This document shows positions 9,026 through 17,811 of a stretch of DNA of 64,000 bases, in pieces. This stretch comes from CAVOXO01 sp963700425 (GTDB lineage: Bacteria; Actinomycetota; Acidimicrobiia; Acidimicrobiales; Microtrichaceae). The notes under the pieces are model-generated. The model was not told the DNA's origin. It ran no database searches and saw only the letters and a program-made list of their open reading frames with translations. The stretch is from contig CAVOXO010000003.1 of NCBI GenBank assembly GCA_963700425.1, positions 124,001 to 188,000 of the forward strand, in the 5' to 3' direction. The position numbers were made by a program, and so were the translations under genes. Each line of letters opens with the position of its first letter. Position 1 is the stretch's first letter.

Positions 9026-9465
9026 ATGGGATACACGGACGCACCGCCGGGCTGGTGGCAGGACTTCGTCGGTGCGCTGCCGGCACGAACCGCGAAGCTG
9101 GCCGTCACCCGGAAGGACGGCAGCCCCCACGTTGCGCCCGTCTGGGTCGACATCGACGGCGACGACATCGTCTTCATGACCAGCGCGGAGACGGTGAAGG
9201 GCAGGTCGATCCTGCGCGACGGGTCGGGTGGCGCTGTGCTTCGACGACGAGGAGCCGCCGTTCTCCTTCGTGACGCTCTCGGGAACCACCGACGACGTCG
9301 ACGGATCCCGCCGAGTTGACGGACGTGGGCCATTCGCATCGGCGGCCGCTACATGGGGGCCGACAAGGCCGAACGGTACGGCCGGCGAAATGCCGTTCCG
9401 CCCGACGATGGTGGTCCGGGTGACCGTCGAGCCGGATCGTCGCGAAGACCGGTGTGGCCGAATGA
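9026..9465 (+). pseudogene. PPOX-class F420/FMN-dependent oxidoreductase, several frameshifts
   Basis: ATG 9026 starts MGYTDAPPGWWQDF, followed by RTAKLAVTRKDGSPHVAPVW and DIVFMTSAETVKGRSILRDG. These are the flavin-binding beta-barrel strands of the pyridoxamine-5'-phosphate-oxidase-like family, in a form common for F420-dependent actinobacterial enzymes. The frame then changes near 9232 (LCFDDEEPPFSFVTLSGTTDD), again near 9305 (PAELTDV), near 9331 (AIRIGGRYMGADKAERYGR), near 9409 (MVVRVTVEPD) and near 9438 (IVAKTGVAE, stop 9463-9465). Corrected length is about 145 residues, normal for the family. All expected strands survive in order, so this is either a very recent pseudogene or poor sequence. 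Confidence 0.65.
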
Positions 9466-9483
9466 TCGGCATCCGCTCCGTCG

Positions 9484-10443
9484 GTGAGGTCGGCGGCGGT
9501 CGTCGCCCTGGTGGCGCTGGGGGTGGTCGCGGCGGCGTGTTCGAGCGGAGACGGCGCCTCGGCGTCGGGCGACTCCGAGACGTCGCCCGCGTCGACGTCG
9601 GGACCCTCCGCGACGAATCGTTCGTCAACGACCCCCGAAGAGACGGACTCGACGACCACGGATCCCACCGATCTCGCGGGTGGCCCCTATGTGGCTCTCG
9701 GCAGTTCGTTCGCCGCGGGCGGCGGCATCCCCACGATCGATCCCTCCAGTGGTTCGTGCCTCCGAGCCGACCGCAACTACCCGCGCCTCGTCGCGGAGCG
9801 TCTCGACCTGCCGCTCGTCGACGTGTCGTGTGGCGGAGCGACCACCGACAACATCCTCCGGACCCCCCAGGGCGACCATCCGGTACAGATCGACGCCGTC
9901 ACCGCCGACGCCACGCTGGTCACCGTCACGATCGGCGGCAACAACCTCCGCTACGCCGTGGACACGTTCGCCTGTGCCGCGTCCGGTCGGGAGAACCGGT
10001 CCTGTCTCGACGGCCTGGTCGATCCGCTGGCCACACTGGCCGCCGTCGATGCGCTGCCGGCGGAGATGGCGATGGTGTTCGGAGCGATCCGCTCGGCCGC
10101 GCCCTCGGCCCGAATCGTGCTGGTCGGCTACCCCCGGGTGCTTCCCGAGGACGGGCGGCCGTGCCCCCCGAGCGTCCCCCTCCTCGCCGGCGATGCCGAT
10201 GTCATCGCCGCCACTGGTCGCGCCCTGCAGGAGGTCTTCGTGTCGTCGGCCGCGGCGGCAGGTGTCGACTTCGTCGACGTCTACGCCGCGAGCGCCGGGC
10301 ACGACGCGTGCGCCGAGCCGGCGCAGCGGTGGGTCGAGGGCGCGAACCCCGAGAGTCCCGCGGGTCCGTTCCACCCCAACCTGGCGGGATTCGAGGCCAT
10401 GGCCGATCTCATCGTGGCCCGCCTGATGTCCGGCGACGGCTGA
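9484..10443 (+). CDS. SGNH/GDSL-family hydrolase, predicted lipoprotein
   Basis: The 319-residue protein begins with a signal peptide ending in the lipobox-like VAAAC (cysteine near residue 19). A Ser/Thr-rich linker to about residue 62 follows, then an SGNH hydrolase domain. The four blocks are visible: VALGSSFAAGG (catalytic serine), SCGGATT (glycine), TIGGNN (asparagine) and GPFHPNLAGFEAMA (histidine, with the D/H pair replaced by FH). Extra cysteines suggest disulfides, as in secreted actinobacterial lipases. It is likely an extracellular esterase or lipase attached to the membrane by a lipid. The start is GTG 9484. The gene is intact although both neighbours are frame-disrupted. Confidence 0.85.
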   Translation: MRSAAVVALVALGVVAAACSSGDGASASGDSETSPASTSGPSATNRSSTTPEETDSTTTDPTDLAGGPYVALGSSFAAGGGIPTIDPSSGSCLRADRNYPRLVAERLDLPLVDVSCGGATTDNILRTPQGDHPVQIDAVTADATLVTVTIGGNNLRYAVDTFACAASGRENRSCLDGLVDPLATLAAVDALPAEMAMVFGAIRSAAPSARIVLVGYPRVLPEDGRPCPPSVPLLAGDADVIAATGRALQEVFVSSAAAAGVDFVDVYAASAGHDACAEPAQRWVEGANPESPAGPFHPNLAGFEAMADLIVARLMSGDG

Positions 10444-10479
10444 GGGGTCCGGGGCGGCCCGTGTCCGGCGCTCCCGGAT

Positions 10480-12097
10480 TCAGCCCGAGCCGACGGCCAC
10501 GGGCTGGTCGCCGGGCTCCACCTCGGTTTCCTTCGTGGACGGCAGGTTTCCGGTCACCAGGAACGCTGCTCCGGCGAGGACCACGACCACCAGCAGTCCG
10601 GCCTTGAGAGCCATCAGCTGAGACGATTCGTAGTTCTCGACGAGCGCTGTCGCCTCGTCTTGCGGGAGGCCGGCGTCCTCGACCGCGATGGCGATCTCCG
10701 AGCTGGGGACGAAGCCGACCCCCGCGGACAGGCTCTCCTCCACCGCCGCGACCGTGTCGGCAGGGATCCGTTGGTCGCCGGCGATCTGATCGAGGTACAC
10801 CGCTCCGAGGCTGGTCAACACGATGGATCCGATGAGGGCGACGCCGAGCGACGAGCCGAGCTGTTGGGCCGTGTACTGGAGCCCGCCCGCCTCGCTCCGC
10901 GAGTCCGGCCCCACCGCGCTGAGGACCACGTTGCCGAGCTGGCTCGCGCACAACCCCATTCCGGCGCCGAGGAACGCCATGCCCACCGCGAACGATGTCC
11001 CGTCGAGCGTCGGTTCGATCGTGCCCATCAGCACCAGCGCCGCGATCATCATCACGCCGAGCCCGATGCGGATGATGGTCCGTGGTGCCATGTACGTGAC
11101 GAGCAGCGATCCGCCGAACGACACGATGAACATGGCGATCGACGTGGGCAGCATGCGGATGCCGGTGTCGAGGGCGTTGAGCCCCAACACGATCTGGAGG
11201 AAGAGGGGGATGGCGAAGAAGACGCCCATGAGGATGGCGTTCTGGGCGAGAAGGGTCGAGAGTCCCGATCTGAGCCGTGCGATATCGAACAGCTCGAAGC
11301 GCAGCAGCGGATCGGCGCCGATCCTCTCGCGGTGTGCCTCCCACAGGCGGAACGCATAGAGGATGGCCACGCCCCCTGCCACGACGAAGGGGGTGAGGGC
11401 GAAACCGAAGGGTTCGATCGGGCTGTTCAGCGGTGCGAGCCATCCCCACGTCGAGGACTGGAGGACACCGAGAACCATGACCGACAGCCCCAGCGCCGAC
11501 AGCACCGAGCCCACACCGTCGAGACGTGGTCGCGGGTCGGGTCGTGCCACGTCGTGGATCCAGGCGACGGCCGCGATGATACCGACCGCCACCACGACTT
11601 CGCCGACGAAGACGACCCGCCAGGAGAGCTCGGTCGTGGCGAAGCCGCCCAGAATCGGCCCGATCGCGATCCCGGCACCCGCCGTTCCGCCGAGGACTCC
11701 GTAGGCGGTGACCCGATCGGCCCCCTCGTAGTTGCCGGCAACGAGAGCGGCCATGGCCGGCATCACCATCGCGGCCCCGATGCCTTCCAGGATGGACCAG
11801 CCGACGGCGAGGGATGCGAACCGACCACGATGCCGCGGTGAGGGCGGAACCCGAGGCGTAGATCACCAGGCCGACCGCGAAGGCTCGTCGCCGACCGATG
11901 ATGTCGGCGATCTTCCCACCGGTGAGCATCAGAGCGGCCATCACCAGGGCATAGAGGGTGATGATCCCTTGAATCGACGACACGGTCGTGTCGAAGTCCT
12001 CGACGAGCTGGCTGATGGAGACGTTCATGACCGACTGATCGAGCACCATCAGGAGCTGGGCGACCGACAGGACGATGAGGGGGCGCCACTTGAGCAT
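10480..12097 (-). pseudogene. MFS drug-exporter-like protein (DHA2/EmrB-QacA type), one frameshift
   Basis: From ATG 12097 the N-terminus is MLKWRPLIVLSVAQLLMVLD, with the DHA2 motif LDQSVMNVSISQL and the cytoplasmic-loop motif GGKIADIIGRRRAF. The frame is lost at about 11822, just after GSALTAASWS. The other frame continues with ASLAVGWSILEGIGAAMVMP, GVLGGTAGAGIAIGPILGG (motif C of drug exporters) and about ten more membrane helices to a stop at 10480. Corrected length is about 538 residues with 14 helices, as usual for proton-driven DHA2 efflux pumps. A single indel in an otherwise perfect gene makes sequence error a good explanation. TACCGT lies four bases before the ATG, and no ribosome site is visible. 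Confidence 0.75.
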
Positions 12098-12268
12098 CGG
12101 CGCACGGTAGCGCTTCGACGCGGCTCGGCGACGGTGATCTCCTCGGGATGCCGCGGAGGGGTGAAATCCGCCGGCGCGTCGGACTGTGCCCTGCTCCCGG
12201 GTACCCTCGCGGGCAACTCGTGGCAGATCCGGGGCCACGGTGCATGCAACCGTCAAGGGGAATCGACA

Positions 12269-14416
12269 GTGGAACGCCTGCGACAGCTGGTCACCGTCCG
12301 CAACGGAGTCGTACTCGCCGTGCTTCTGGGCGCGGTGGCCATCGGCACGAAGAGCCAGTGGGACTGGGTCTTCGCCGACGACGAGGCTCAGACCGTGGGC
12401 GCGGTGGCCCCCGCTCTCGAGGATGTCGACGAGGACACCGAGCGCCTCTACCGCATCGCCAGCGACAACGGTTCCTCGCTCACGTACTCGGTGGAGGAGA
12501 ACGTGGCGGGGACCGCCCAGACCACGACCGGTCGCACGGAGGCTCTCGCCGGTGACATCGCCGTGAACGTCGAGGACCCCTCTGCGAGCCGCATGGGAAC
12601 CATCGTCATGAACGTCGAGATGTTCGAGTCGGATTCGGCGCTGCGGGACAAGCGGATCCGCAGCAGCTTCCTCGAGTCGACCGATTTCCCGATGGCGACG
12701 TTCGAGGCGACCACCATCGAGGGTCTCCCTTCGGTCATCGAGGGCGATGCCGACGCAGACCTCACGATCACCGGTGATCTCACCGTCAAGGAGACCACGG
12801 CACCGGTCACGTTCGGCGGTGCGGCCACGATGAACGACGACACCCTCGAGGCATCGATGACGGGCACGGTCCTGATGTCGGACTACGACGTCGGGCCGAT
12901 CGACATCGCGGGCCTCGTGCACACCGGCGACGAGGTCGTGTTCACCCTCGAGGTGGTGGCCGAACGGACCGACGTGGGTACCCCGCCGCCCGGCGAGCGC
13001 CGGTTGGTCGTGAGTGGAGACCAGGACTTCGCCGAGGGTGAGTTCGCCGAGAACGTCCAGCCGATCCTCGAGTCGGCCTGCGTGTCGTGTCACGAGGCCG
13101 GGGCATCGGGCTCCCATGCCGTCGAGTTGGACACGGCAGGTCAGGCCGCCGAGATCGCGGATGACATCGCCCTCGTCACCTCCAACCGGTACATGCCGCC
13201 GTGGCCCGCCTCCTCGCTGAGCCCCGAGTTCGAACACGACTATTCCCTGACCCAGGAGCAGATCGACATCGTGGCGGCGTGGGCCGCCGATGGCGGCGGC
13301 CTGGACGTCGACCCCTCCACTCCACTGGTCGGGTCCGATCCCCCCTATGAGCCGATCGAGCGCGACCAGGTCGTGCCCGCCCGCGGCGTCTACGTCGGCG
13401 ATCTCGCCGTCAAGGACGACTACCGCTGCCTGGTCCACGAGGTCACCGACGCCGAGGGTGATGGGGAGTGGCTGCGCGGCATCGGCTTCGAGCCCGACAA
13501 GCTCGATGTCGTTCACCATTCGATCATCTACCGGGTGCCCGACGCGGCCCGGGCCGAGGTCGAGGCTCTCGACGGGTCGGACGGCCGACCGGGTTGGACC
13601 TGCTTCGGCCTCTCGAACCTGAAGACGGCGGGCGTCCAGACGATCGGTGGCTGGGCCCCGGGCCAACAGCCCCGCGTCTATCCCGACGGTGTGGGTATCT
13701 ACCTCGAGCCCGGTGACTTCATCGTCAATCAGGTCCACTACCACTTCGATCACGAGACCCCGCCGGATCAGTCGGTGCTCGTCTTCGACACGTTGAGCCC
13801 CGAGGAGTTGGCCGCCCGCGATCAGCCCATGACCCAGATCACGGGACGGAGCTACCTGACCCCTGCGGAGGGCCCGTGCACGCCGGAAGAGGAGGGCCCC
13901 CTGTGCGACCGGGCCACGGTTCTCGCCGACATCGGCGAGAAGTACGGATCGCTGGCCACGTCGATTCCCGATGCACTGATCCGCCGCTGTGGGGGCAGCG
14001 TCGACGACTACGACGACCTCGACGGCACGCGGTTCAGCAGCTCGTGCGATCTTCGCGCCGCCGACATCGGAACGCTCTACTCCGTTCTCGGTCACATGCA
14101 CGAGTTCGGTGCCGCCTACCGGATGACGCTCAATCCCGACACGCCCGACGAGCGGATCCTCTTGGACATCCCGTCGTGGAGCTTCGCCTGGCAGATGTAC
14201 TACGTGCCGACCGAGAAGATCCGCATCGAACAGGGCGACACCCTCCGCTTCGAGTGCACGTGGGATCGGACCAACAAGTTCATGCCCGAACCCCGCTACA
14301 TCACCTGGAACGAGGGAACCGTCGATGAGATGTGCTTCTCGAGCGTGACCGTCATCCCCGACACCGATGTCGAGGGCGGCCCCAACGACACGGCGATCCA
14401 GGCCGCGCAGGGTTGA
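12269..14416 (+). CDS. YceI - cytochrome c - type II copper monooxygenase-like fusion protein
   Basis: The 715-residue protein has an N-terminal membrane anchor (about 9-27) and three exported domains. Residues about 50-235 look like a YceI/lipocalin-like domain (TDFPMATFEAT, ADADLTITGDLTVKETTAPV). Residues 255-345 carry one c-type heme motif, CVSCH (271-275), with a likely Met ligand in RYMPPWP. Residues about 365-700 resemble the peptidylglycine/dopamine beta-monooxygenase family. There HH at 416-417 and a further histidine around 490/492 (VHYHF) would bind CuH. HMH at 609-611 and Met688 in DEMC would bind CuM. It may oxidise a small organic substrate using electrons passed through its heme. 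Start GTG 12269 follows AAGGGGA seven bases upstream. A small membrane protein follows after two bases. Confidence 0.85.
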   Translation: MERLRQLVTVRNGVVLAVLLGAVAIGTKSQWDWVFADDEAQTVGAVAPALEDVDEDTERLYRIASDNGSSLTYSVEENVAGTAQTTTGRTEALAGDIAVNVEDPSASRMGTIVMNVEMFESDSALRDKRIRSSFLESTDFPMATFEATTIEGLPSVIEGDADADLTITGDLTVKETTAPVTFGGAATMNDDTLEASMTGTVLMSDYDVGPIDIAGLVHTGDEVVFTLEVVAERTDVGTPPPGERRLVVSGDQDFAEGEFAENVQPILESACVSCHEAGASGSHAVELDTAGQAAEIADDIALVTSNRYMPPWPASSLSPEFEHDYSLTQEQIDIVAAWAADGGGLDVDPSTPLVGSDPPYEPIERDQVVPARGVYVGDLAVKDDYRCLVHEVTDAEGDGEWLRGIGFEPDKLDVVHHSIIYRVPDAARAEVEALDGSDGRPGWTCFGLSNLKTAGVQTIGGWAPGQQPRVYPDGVGIYLEPGDFIVNQVHYHFDHETPPDQSVLVFDTLSPEELAARDQPMTQITGRSYLTPAEGPCTPEEEGPLCDRATVLADIGEKYGSLATSIPDALIRRCGGSVDDYDDLDGTRFSSSCDLRAADIGTLYSVLGHMHEFGAAYRMTLNPDTPDERILLDIPSWSFAWQMYYVPTEKIRIEQGDTLRFECTWDRTNKFMPEPRYITWNEGTVDEMCFSSVTVIPDTDVEGGPNDTAIQAAQG

Positions 14417-14418
14417 TC

Positions 14419-14829
14419 GTGGCCGGCGCGGTCGAGGTGACCGACGCGGAGCTGTGCGAGATGGCTCTCGCCGCGGACCCCACCGAGTGCCTCGCCGACG
14501 ACGCCGAACCGCTCGACGGCAGCGTCCCTCCCGACGACGGCCCGTTGCCGGGCTGGTACATGCCTGCGCCGCGTCGAGTCGTGAGATCCCGTCGCCGGAC
14601 GGTGGTCACCCTGATCCTCGTCGCGGCGTTCCTGGTCATCAACGCCCTGGGCTTCTGCATCACCTACGGGGTGCTGGAGATCGCCGAGCAACCTCGACGC
14701 GGACCGGGTCCCACGGCGTCGACGGAGCGGACGAACGAAGGTCAGCGGACGCCGGACATGGCGTCGATGCAGACGGTGACGGCCAGGATCAGCGCGGGGT
14801 CCAATTCAGGGTCCATTTCGACGCCGTAG
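14419..14829 (+). CDS. Small single-pass membrane protein downstream of the copper monooxygenase
   Basis: Starting at GTG 14419, two bases after the previous stop, this encodes 136 residues. It has an acidic N-terminal half with two cysteines (ELCEMALAADPTECLADD) and a PGWYMPAPRR turn. One hydrophobic helix (about 63-83, VVTLILVAAFLVINALGFCI) and a polar tail complete it. I do not recognise a family. Tight coupling suggests a partner or assembly factor of the monooxygenase. The last 88 bp overlap the end of the convergent LURP-one gene, so the tail may not be the natural C-terminus; a frameshift there cannot be excluded. Confidence 0.6.
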   Translation: MAGAVEVTDAELCEMALAADPTECLADDAEPLDGSVPPDDGPLPGWYMPAPRRVVRSRRRTVVTLILVAAFLVINALGFCITYGVLEIAEQPRRGPGPTASTERTNEGQRTPDMASMQTVTARISAGSNSGSISTP

Positions 14830-15251
14830 CTGTCCCTCACTCGAAACCACTTCTTGGAGACCTCGGCCACGCGATCGCCACCCAGTTCGATCTCGTATTC
14901 GTGATCGACGAAGTTCCCCTTCGCCGTGAGGTCCTCGCCCTCGTCGAAGTCGACGATGTAGCGGTCACGGATTCCGAGCATGCGCTTGTGGACCTTGGCC
15001 TCGCGCCCGCCCACCTCGATGGTCATGGTGTCGCGGACGGCCAGCTTCTTCTCCTTGATCCGGGCGACCTCATTGCCGTGAGGGTCCTCGAGGATGAAGG
15101 TGTCACGGAAGCGAACGGCCTTGCCGTTGACCTTGAAGGCCTTGTCGCCGTTCTCGTCCTCGACCCAGAAGTCGTCGCCGATGGCGAGCAGCTTCTCTCT
15201 CATCTGGAACCGCCGTTGCCCGCCCCTGCCTCGCCGATCTCGCAATCCCAC
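14742..15251 (-). CDS. LURP-one-related/tubby-like fold protein
   Basis: The 169-residue product matches the bacterial LURP-one-related (DUF567) pattern. An N-terminal RRFQMREKLLAIGDDFWVEDE is followed by repeating beta segments AFKVNGKAVRFRDTF, ILEDPHGNEVARIKEKKL and EAKVHKRMLGIRDRY, ending in a hydrophobic helix (ILAVTVCIDAM). Proteins of this family form a 12-strand barrel around a hydrophobic helix, like tubby and phospholipid scramblases. Their bacterial role is unclear, perhaps membrane or lipid binding. GTG 15251 is chosen because GGGAGG lies seven bases upstream. The gene stands alone on its strand and converges on the small membrane protein, overlapping it by 88 bp. Confidence 0.85.
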   Translation of the reverse strand: MGLRDRRGRGGQRRFQMREKLLAIGDDFWVEDENGDKAFKVNGKAVRFRDTFILEDPHGNEVARIKEKKLAVRDTMTIEVGGREAKVHKRMLGIRDRYIVDFDEGEDLTAKGNFVDHEYEIELGGDRVAEVSKKWFRVRDSYGVEMDPELDPALILAVTVCIDAMSGVR

Positions 15252-15334
15252 CGTGGACCTCCCTGGGGTTCGTGTCCGGGCCGGGCCCGATCGCTCAATC
15301 TACAGCGAGCATTCCGGGCAGACCGTGGCGGCCG

Positions 15335-16162
15335 TCAGCGGCGTCGCGCGCCTGCTGCGAGCAGGCGCTGGTACACGCCGATGGGTAGGCGGGAGATCAG
15401 GTCGACCACCTTGGCGTCAGGTCCGATGAGTGCCCGTCGCCGGTTGCGTCGCACCGCGGTGAGGATCTGGCGGGCCGCCTTGTCGGGAGACGTCCGCAGG
15501 GCCTTCTCGAACTCGTCGCGACCACGCTCGAGGTCTCCACCCCCCGCGAGGGCGCTGCCGTCCATACGGGCGCGACGGGCGATGTTGGTCTTGATCCCAC
15601 CGGGGTGAATCGTCGTCGCGGAGACGCCGCATCGTTCGACGTCGAGCTCGATGCGGAGAGCGTCGGTGAAACCCCTGACTCCGAACTTCGAGGTGTTGTA
15701 GGCGGACTGCGACGGCACGCTGATGAGACCGAAGACGCTCGAGAGGTTGACGACATGGCCGTCTCCCGACGCCTTCAGGTGGGGGAGAAAGGCCTTGGTG
15801 CCGTGGATGACGCCCCAGAGGTTGATGTCGAGGAGCCACTCGAGGTCGTCATAGGACATGGCCTCCACCGTCGAGCCGAGGGCCACTCCCGCGTTGTTCA
15901 CGATCAGGTTGACCGAACCGTGGGACTCGACGACCCGATCGGCCCACGCGTGGACCGCATCGCGGTCGGCGACGTCGACGACGTCGGCGGTGACCTTCAC
16001 ACCGGACCCCTCACACTGCGACACGGTCTCGGCCATCCCCACCTCGTCGATGTCGCTGAGAGCCAGGTGCGAGCCGCATCGGGCGAGTTCGATGGCGAGG
16101 GCGCGGCCGATGCCCGAACCGGTTCCGGTGACGGCGGCGACCCGCCCGGCGAAATCCTTCAC
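15335..16162 (-). CDS. Short-chain dehydrogenase/reductase
   Basis: The 275-residue SDR has the cofactor motif TGTGSGIG near residues 11-18 and the NNAG motif. The catalytic serine lies in NLSSVFGLISVPSQS and the catalytic pair in YNTSK. An acidic residue after the second strand (SDID) points to NAD(H) preference. A C-terminal extension of about 40 residues past the usual fold (LISRLPIGVYQRLLAAG) is typical of mycobacterial SadH-like enzymes. GTG 16162 follows GAGGAG about nine bases upstream. It is the last gene of a minus-strand operon with the Baeyer-Villiger monooxygenase (46 bp gap) and a PF10118 protein. This arrangement suggests oxidation of an alcohol to a ketone that the monooxygenase then converts to an ester, inferred from context. 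Confidence 0.85.
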   Translation of the reverse strand: MKDFAGRVAAVTGTGSGIGRALAIELARCGSHLALSDIDEVGMAETVSQCEGSGVKVTADVVDVADRDAVHAWADRVVESHGSVNLIVNNAGVALGSTVEAMSYDDLEWLLDINLWGVIHGTKAFLPHLKASGDGHVVNLSSVFGLISVPSQSAYNTSKFGVRGFTDALRIELDVERCGVSATTIHPGGIKTNIARRARMDGSALAGGGDLERGRDEFEKALRTSPDKAARQILTAVRRNRRRALIGPDAKVVDLISRLPIGVYQRLLAAGARRR

Positions 16163-16208
16163 GATGGTGTGCTCCTCGGGGTCGACGCGGTGGTGTCGGC
16201 GATCTGGT

Positions 16209-17756
16209 TCAGGAGTCGGATCCGGAGTCGGACCCGACTCCGGCGGTGGCCGGTGTCGGTGGAGGTGTCGGGGTCGGGGTCGGGGTCGGGTTGGTGAGCT
16301 CGAGAGCGTCGTCGACGAGCTCACCGCGTTTCATGGCCCGGTAGTCGTGGAGGTAGCTCTGATACACCCTCCACGGCGAACGGCTGCCCTGCAGGGGGAA
16401 GAGCTGCTTCGACCGCTGGATGTAGCCGGAGCTGAGGCTGAGCATGGGTTCGGTCGTCATGGCCGGGTCCCGGTTCCGCGGTGTGCACTGGGCCCGGTCG
16501 CGGTCGCGCATCTCGTTGAGCAGCCGAGCGACGAGGTCGCAGGTGAGATCGCACTTCAGGGTCCACGAGGCGTTCGTGTATCCGAACGCGGCGGCGAAAT
16601 TCGGGACGTCCTGGAGCATCATGCCCTTGTACATGAGCCTCGACGCGGCATCGACCGCATCACCGTCGACCGACACGGCGATTCCGCCGATGAAGAGCAG
16701 CTCGAGCCCGGTCGCGGTGATCACGATGTCGGCGTCGAGCTCCGTGCCCGATTCGAGTCGGATGCCGGTGGGGGTGAACCTGTCGATGCGGTCGGTCACC
16801 ACGCTGGCGTCGCCGCGCCGTATGGCGCTGAAGAACGCCCCGTCGGGGTCGGCGCACAGCCGCTGGTCCCACGGGTCGTAGCGAGGGGTGAAGTGGGTGT
16901 CGATGTCGTAGTCGGAGGGGAGCTGCTGCTCGACACCCTTGCGGAGAATGGCTCGCGCCGCCCGCGGGAAGCGCTGGCAGAACCGGTACATGCCCTGACT
17001 GGTCAGTGCGTGGAACCACTTGCTCGCCGCTCCCGCGGGCCGGTCCGGGAGAACCCGACGGAAGAGCTGGAACGCGGGGCTGGTGCTGGGGATGGCGGCG
17101 ATGTAGCTGGGCGATCGCTGCAGCATCGTGACGTGTGCCGCGGTGTCGGTCAGGGAAGGAATGAGGGTGACCGCGGTCGCGCCGCTGCCGATCACCACGA
17201 TTCGAGCCCCGGCGCCGTCGAAGTCCTCGGGCCAGAACTGGGGGTGGATGACCTGGCCGGTGAAGTCGTCCAGGCCGGGGAAGTCGGGGGTGTGGCCCTG
17301 GTCGTAGCGGTAGTAGCCCGAACAGGAGAAGAGGAACCCGCACGTGAGCTCGACCCGTTCGCCGTCGTCGGTGCGTTCGGCGGTGACGTTCCAATGGGCG
17401 TCGGGGGTCGACCAGTCGGCTGAGATGATGCGGTGACCGAAGCGGATGTGCCGATCGATTCCCTCGGCGCGAGCAGTGTCCTCGATGTACCGGCGGATGT
17501 CGCCGCCGTCGCCGATCGATGTGTCGCCCGTCCACGGGCGGAACGGGTATCCGAGGGTGTGCATGTCCGAATCGGAGCGGATTCCGGGATACCGGAAGAG
17601 GTCCCACGTGCCGCCGATGGCATCGCGGGCCTCGAAGATCGCATACGACGCCCATCCGCACGTCGTCTGGAGGTGATGACCGGCGGCGATGCCGGAGAGT
17701 CCCGCGCCGACGACCAGGACGTCGAGATGTTCGCGAGTGTCGCTCGGTGTGCTCAT
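16209..17756 (-). CDS. Flavin-containing Baeyer-Villiger-type monooxygenase (EthA/MymA-like)
   Basis: The 515-residue enzyme has a first Rossmann motif VVGAGLSGIAAG (about 15-26). The substrate-site loop GGTWDLFRYPGIRSDSDMHT is typical of EthA-like monooxygenases. It also has the Baeyer-Villiger fingerprint F-x-G-x-x-x-H-x-x-x-W-P (FTGQVIHPQFWP, near residue 165) and a second NADPH-binding motif VVIGSGATAVT. It should insert oxygen next to ketones, or oxidise sulfur or nitrogen, using FAD and NADPH. The C-terminus ends in an unusual low-complexity tail rich in Pro and Thr, then Gly/Ser/Asp, encoded by a GTCGGG hexamer array. It sits between a PF10118 gene (55 bp upstream) and an SDR gene, probably under the divergent TetR regulator. 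Confidence 0.88.
   Translation of the reverse strand: MSTPSDTREHLDVLVVGAGLSGIAAGHHLQTTCGWASYAIFEARDAIGGTWDLFRYPGIRSDSDMHTLGYPFRPWTGDTSIGDGGDIRRYIEDTARAEGIDRHIRFGHRIISADWSTPDAHWNVTAERTDDGERVELTCGFLFSCSGYYRYDQGHTPDFPGLDDFTGQVIHPQFWPEDFDGAGARIVVIGSGATAVTLIPSLTDTAAHVTMLQRSPSYIAAIPSTSPAFQLFRRVLPDRPAGAASKWFHALTSQGMYRFCQRFPRAARAILRKGVEQQLPSDYDIDTHFTPRYDPWDQRLCADPDGAFFSAIRRGDASVVTDRIDRFTPTGIRLESGTELDADIVITATGLELLFIGGIAVSVDGDAVDAASRLMYKGMMLQDVPNFAAAFGYTNASWTLKCDLTCDLVARLLNEMRDRDRAQCTPRNRDPAMTTEPMLSLSSGYIQRSKQLFPLQGSRSPWRVYQSYLHDYRAMKRGELVDDALELTNPTPTPTPTPPPTPATAGVGSDSGSDS
16267..16290. repeat. Four tandem copies of GTCGGG inside the monooxygenase 3' end
   Basis: Four perfect 6 bp units encode alternating Pro-Thr on the minus strand, giving the tail of the Baeyer-Villiger monooxygenase. 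In-frame hexamers can expand or contract without breaking the gene, so the tail length may vary between strains. Confidence 0.85.
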
Positions 17757-17811
17757 CGGGCTGGTCTCCTGGCGGCGGCGTCGGGACGGTTCTCAGAGGC
17801 GAGGGGCGCGG

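Noticed and set aside
6601..9465. Programmed frameshifting in the broken genes
   Set aside because: Breaks occur at many unrelated sites with both +1 and -1 direction and no slippery heptamer plus structure. Programmed events would not occur four or more times in one gene.
10409..14101. A 1230-codon open frame on the minus strand across the copper monooxygenase gene
   Set aside because: It is antisense to a gene with clear heme and copper motifs and only contains real sequence where it runs into the first part of the MFS gene. Long antisense frames are usual in DNA this rich in GC.
16257..16295. GTCGGG repeats as a CRISPR array or origin iterons
   Set aside because: The units are 6 bp with no spacers, lie inside a coding region and stay in frame.
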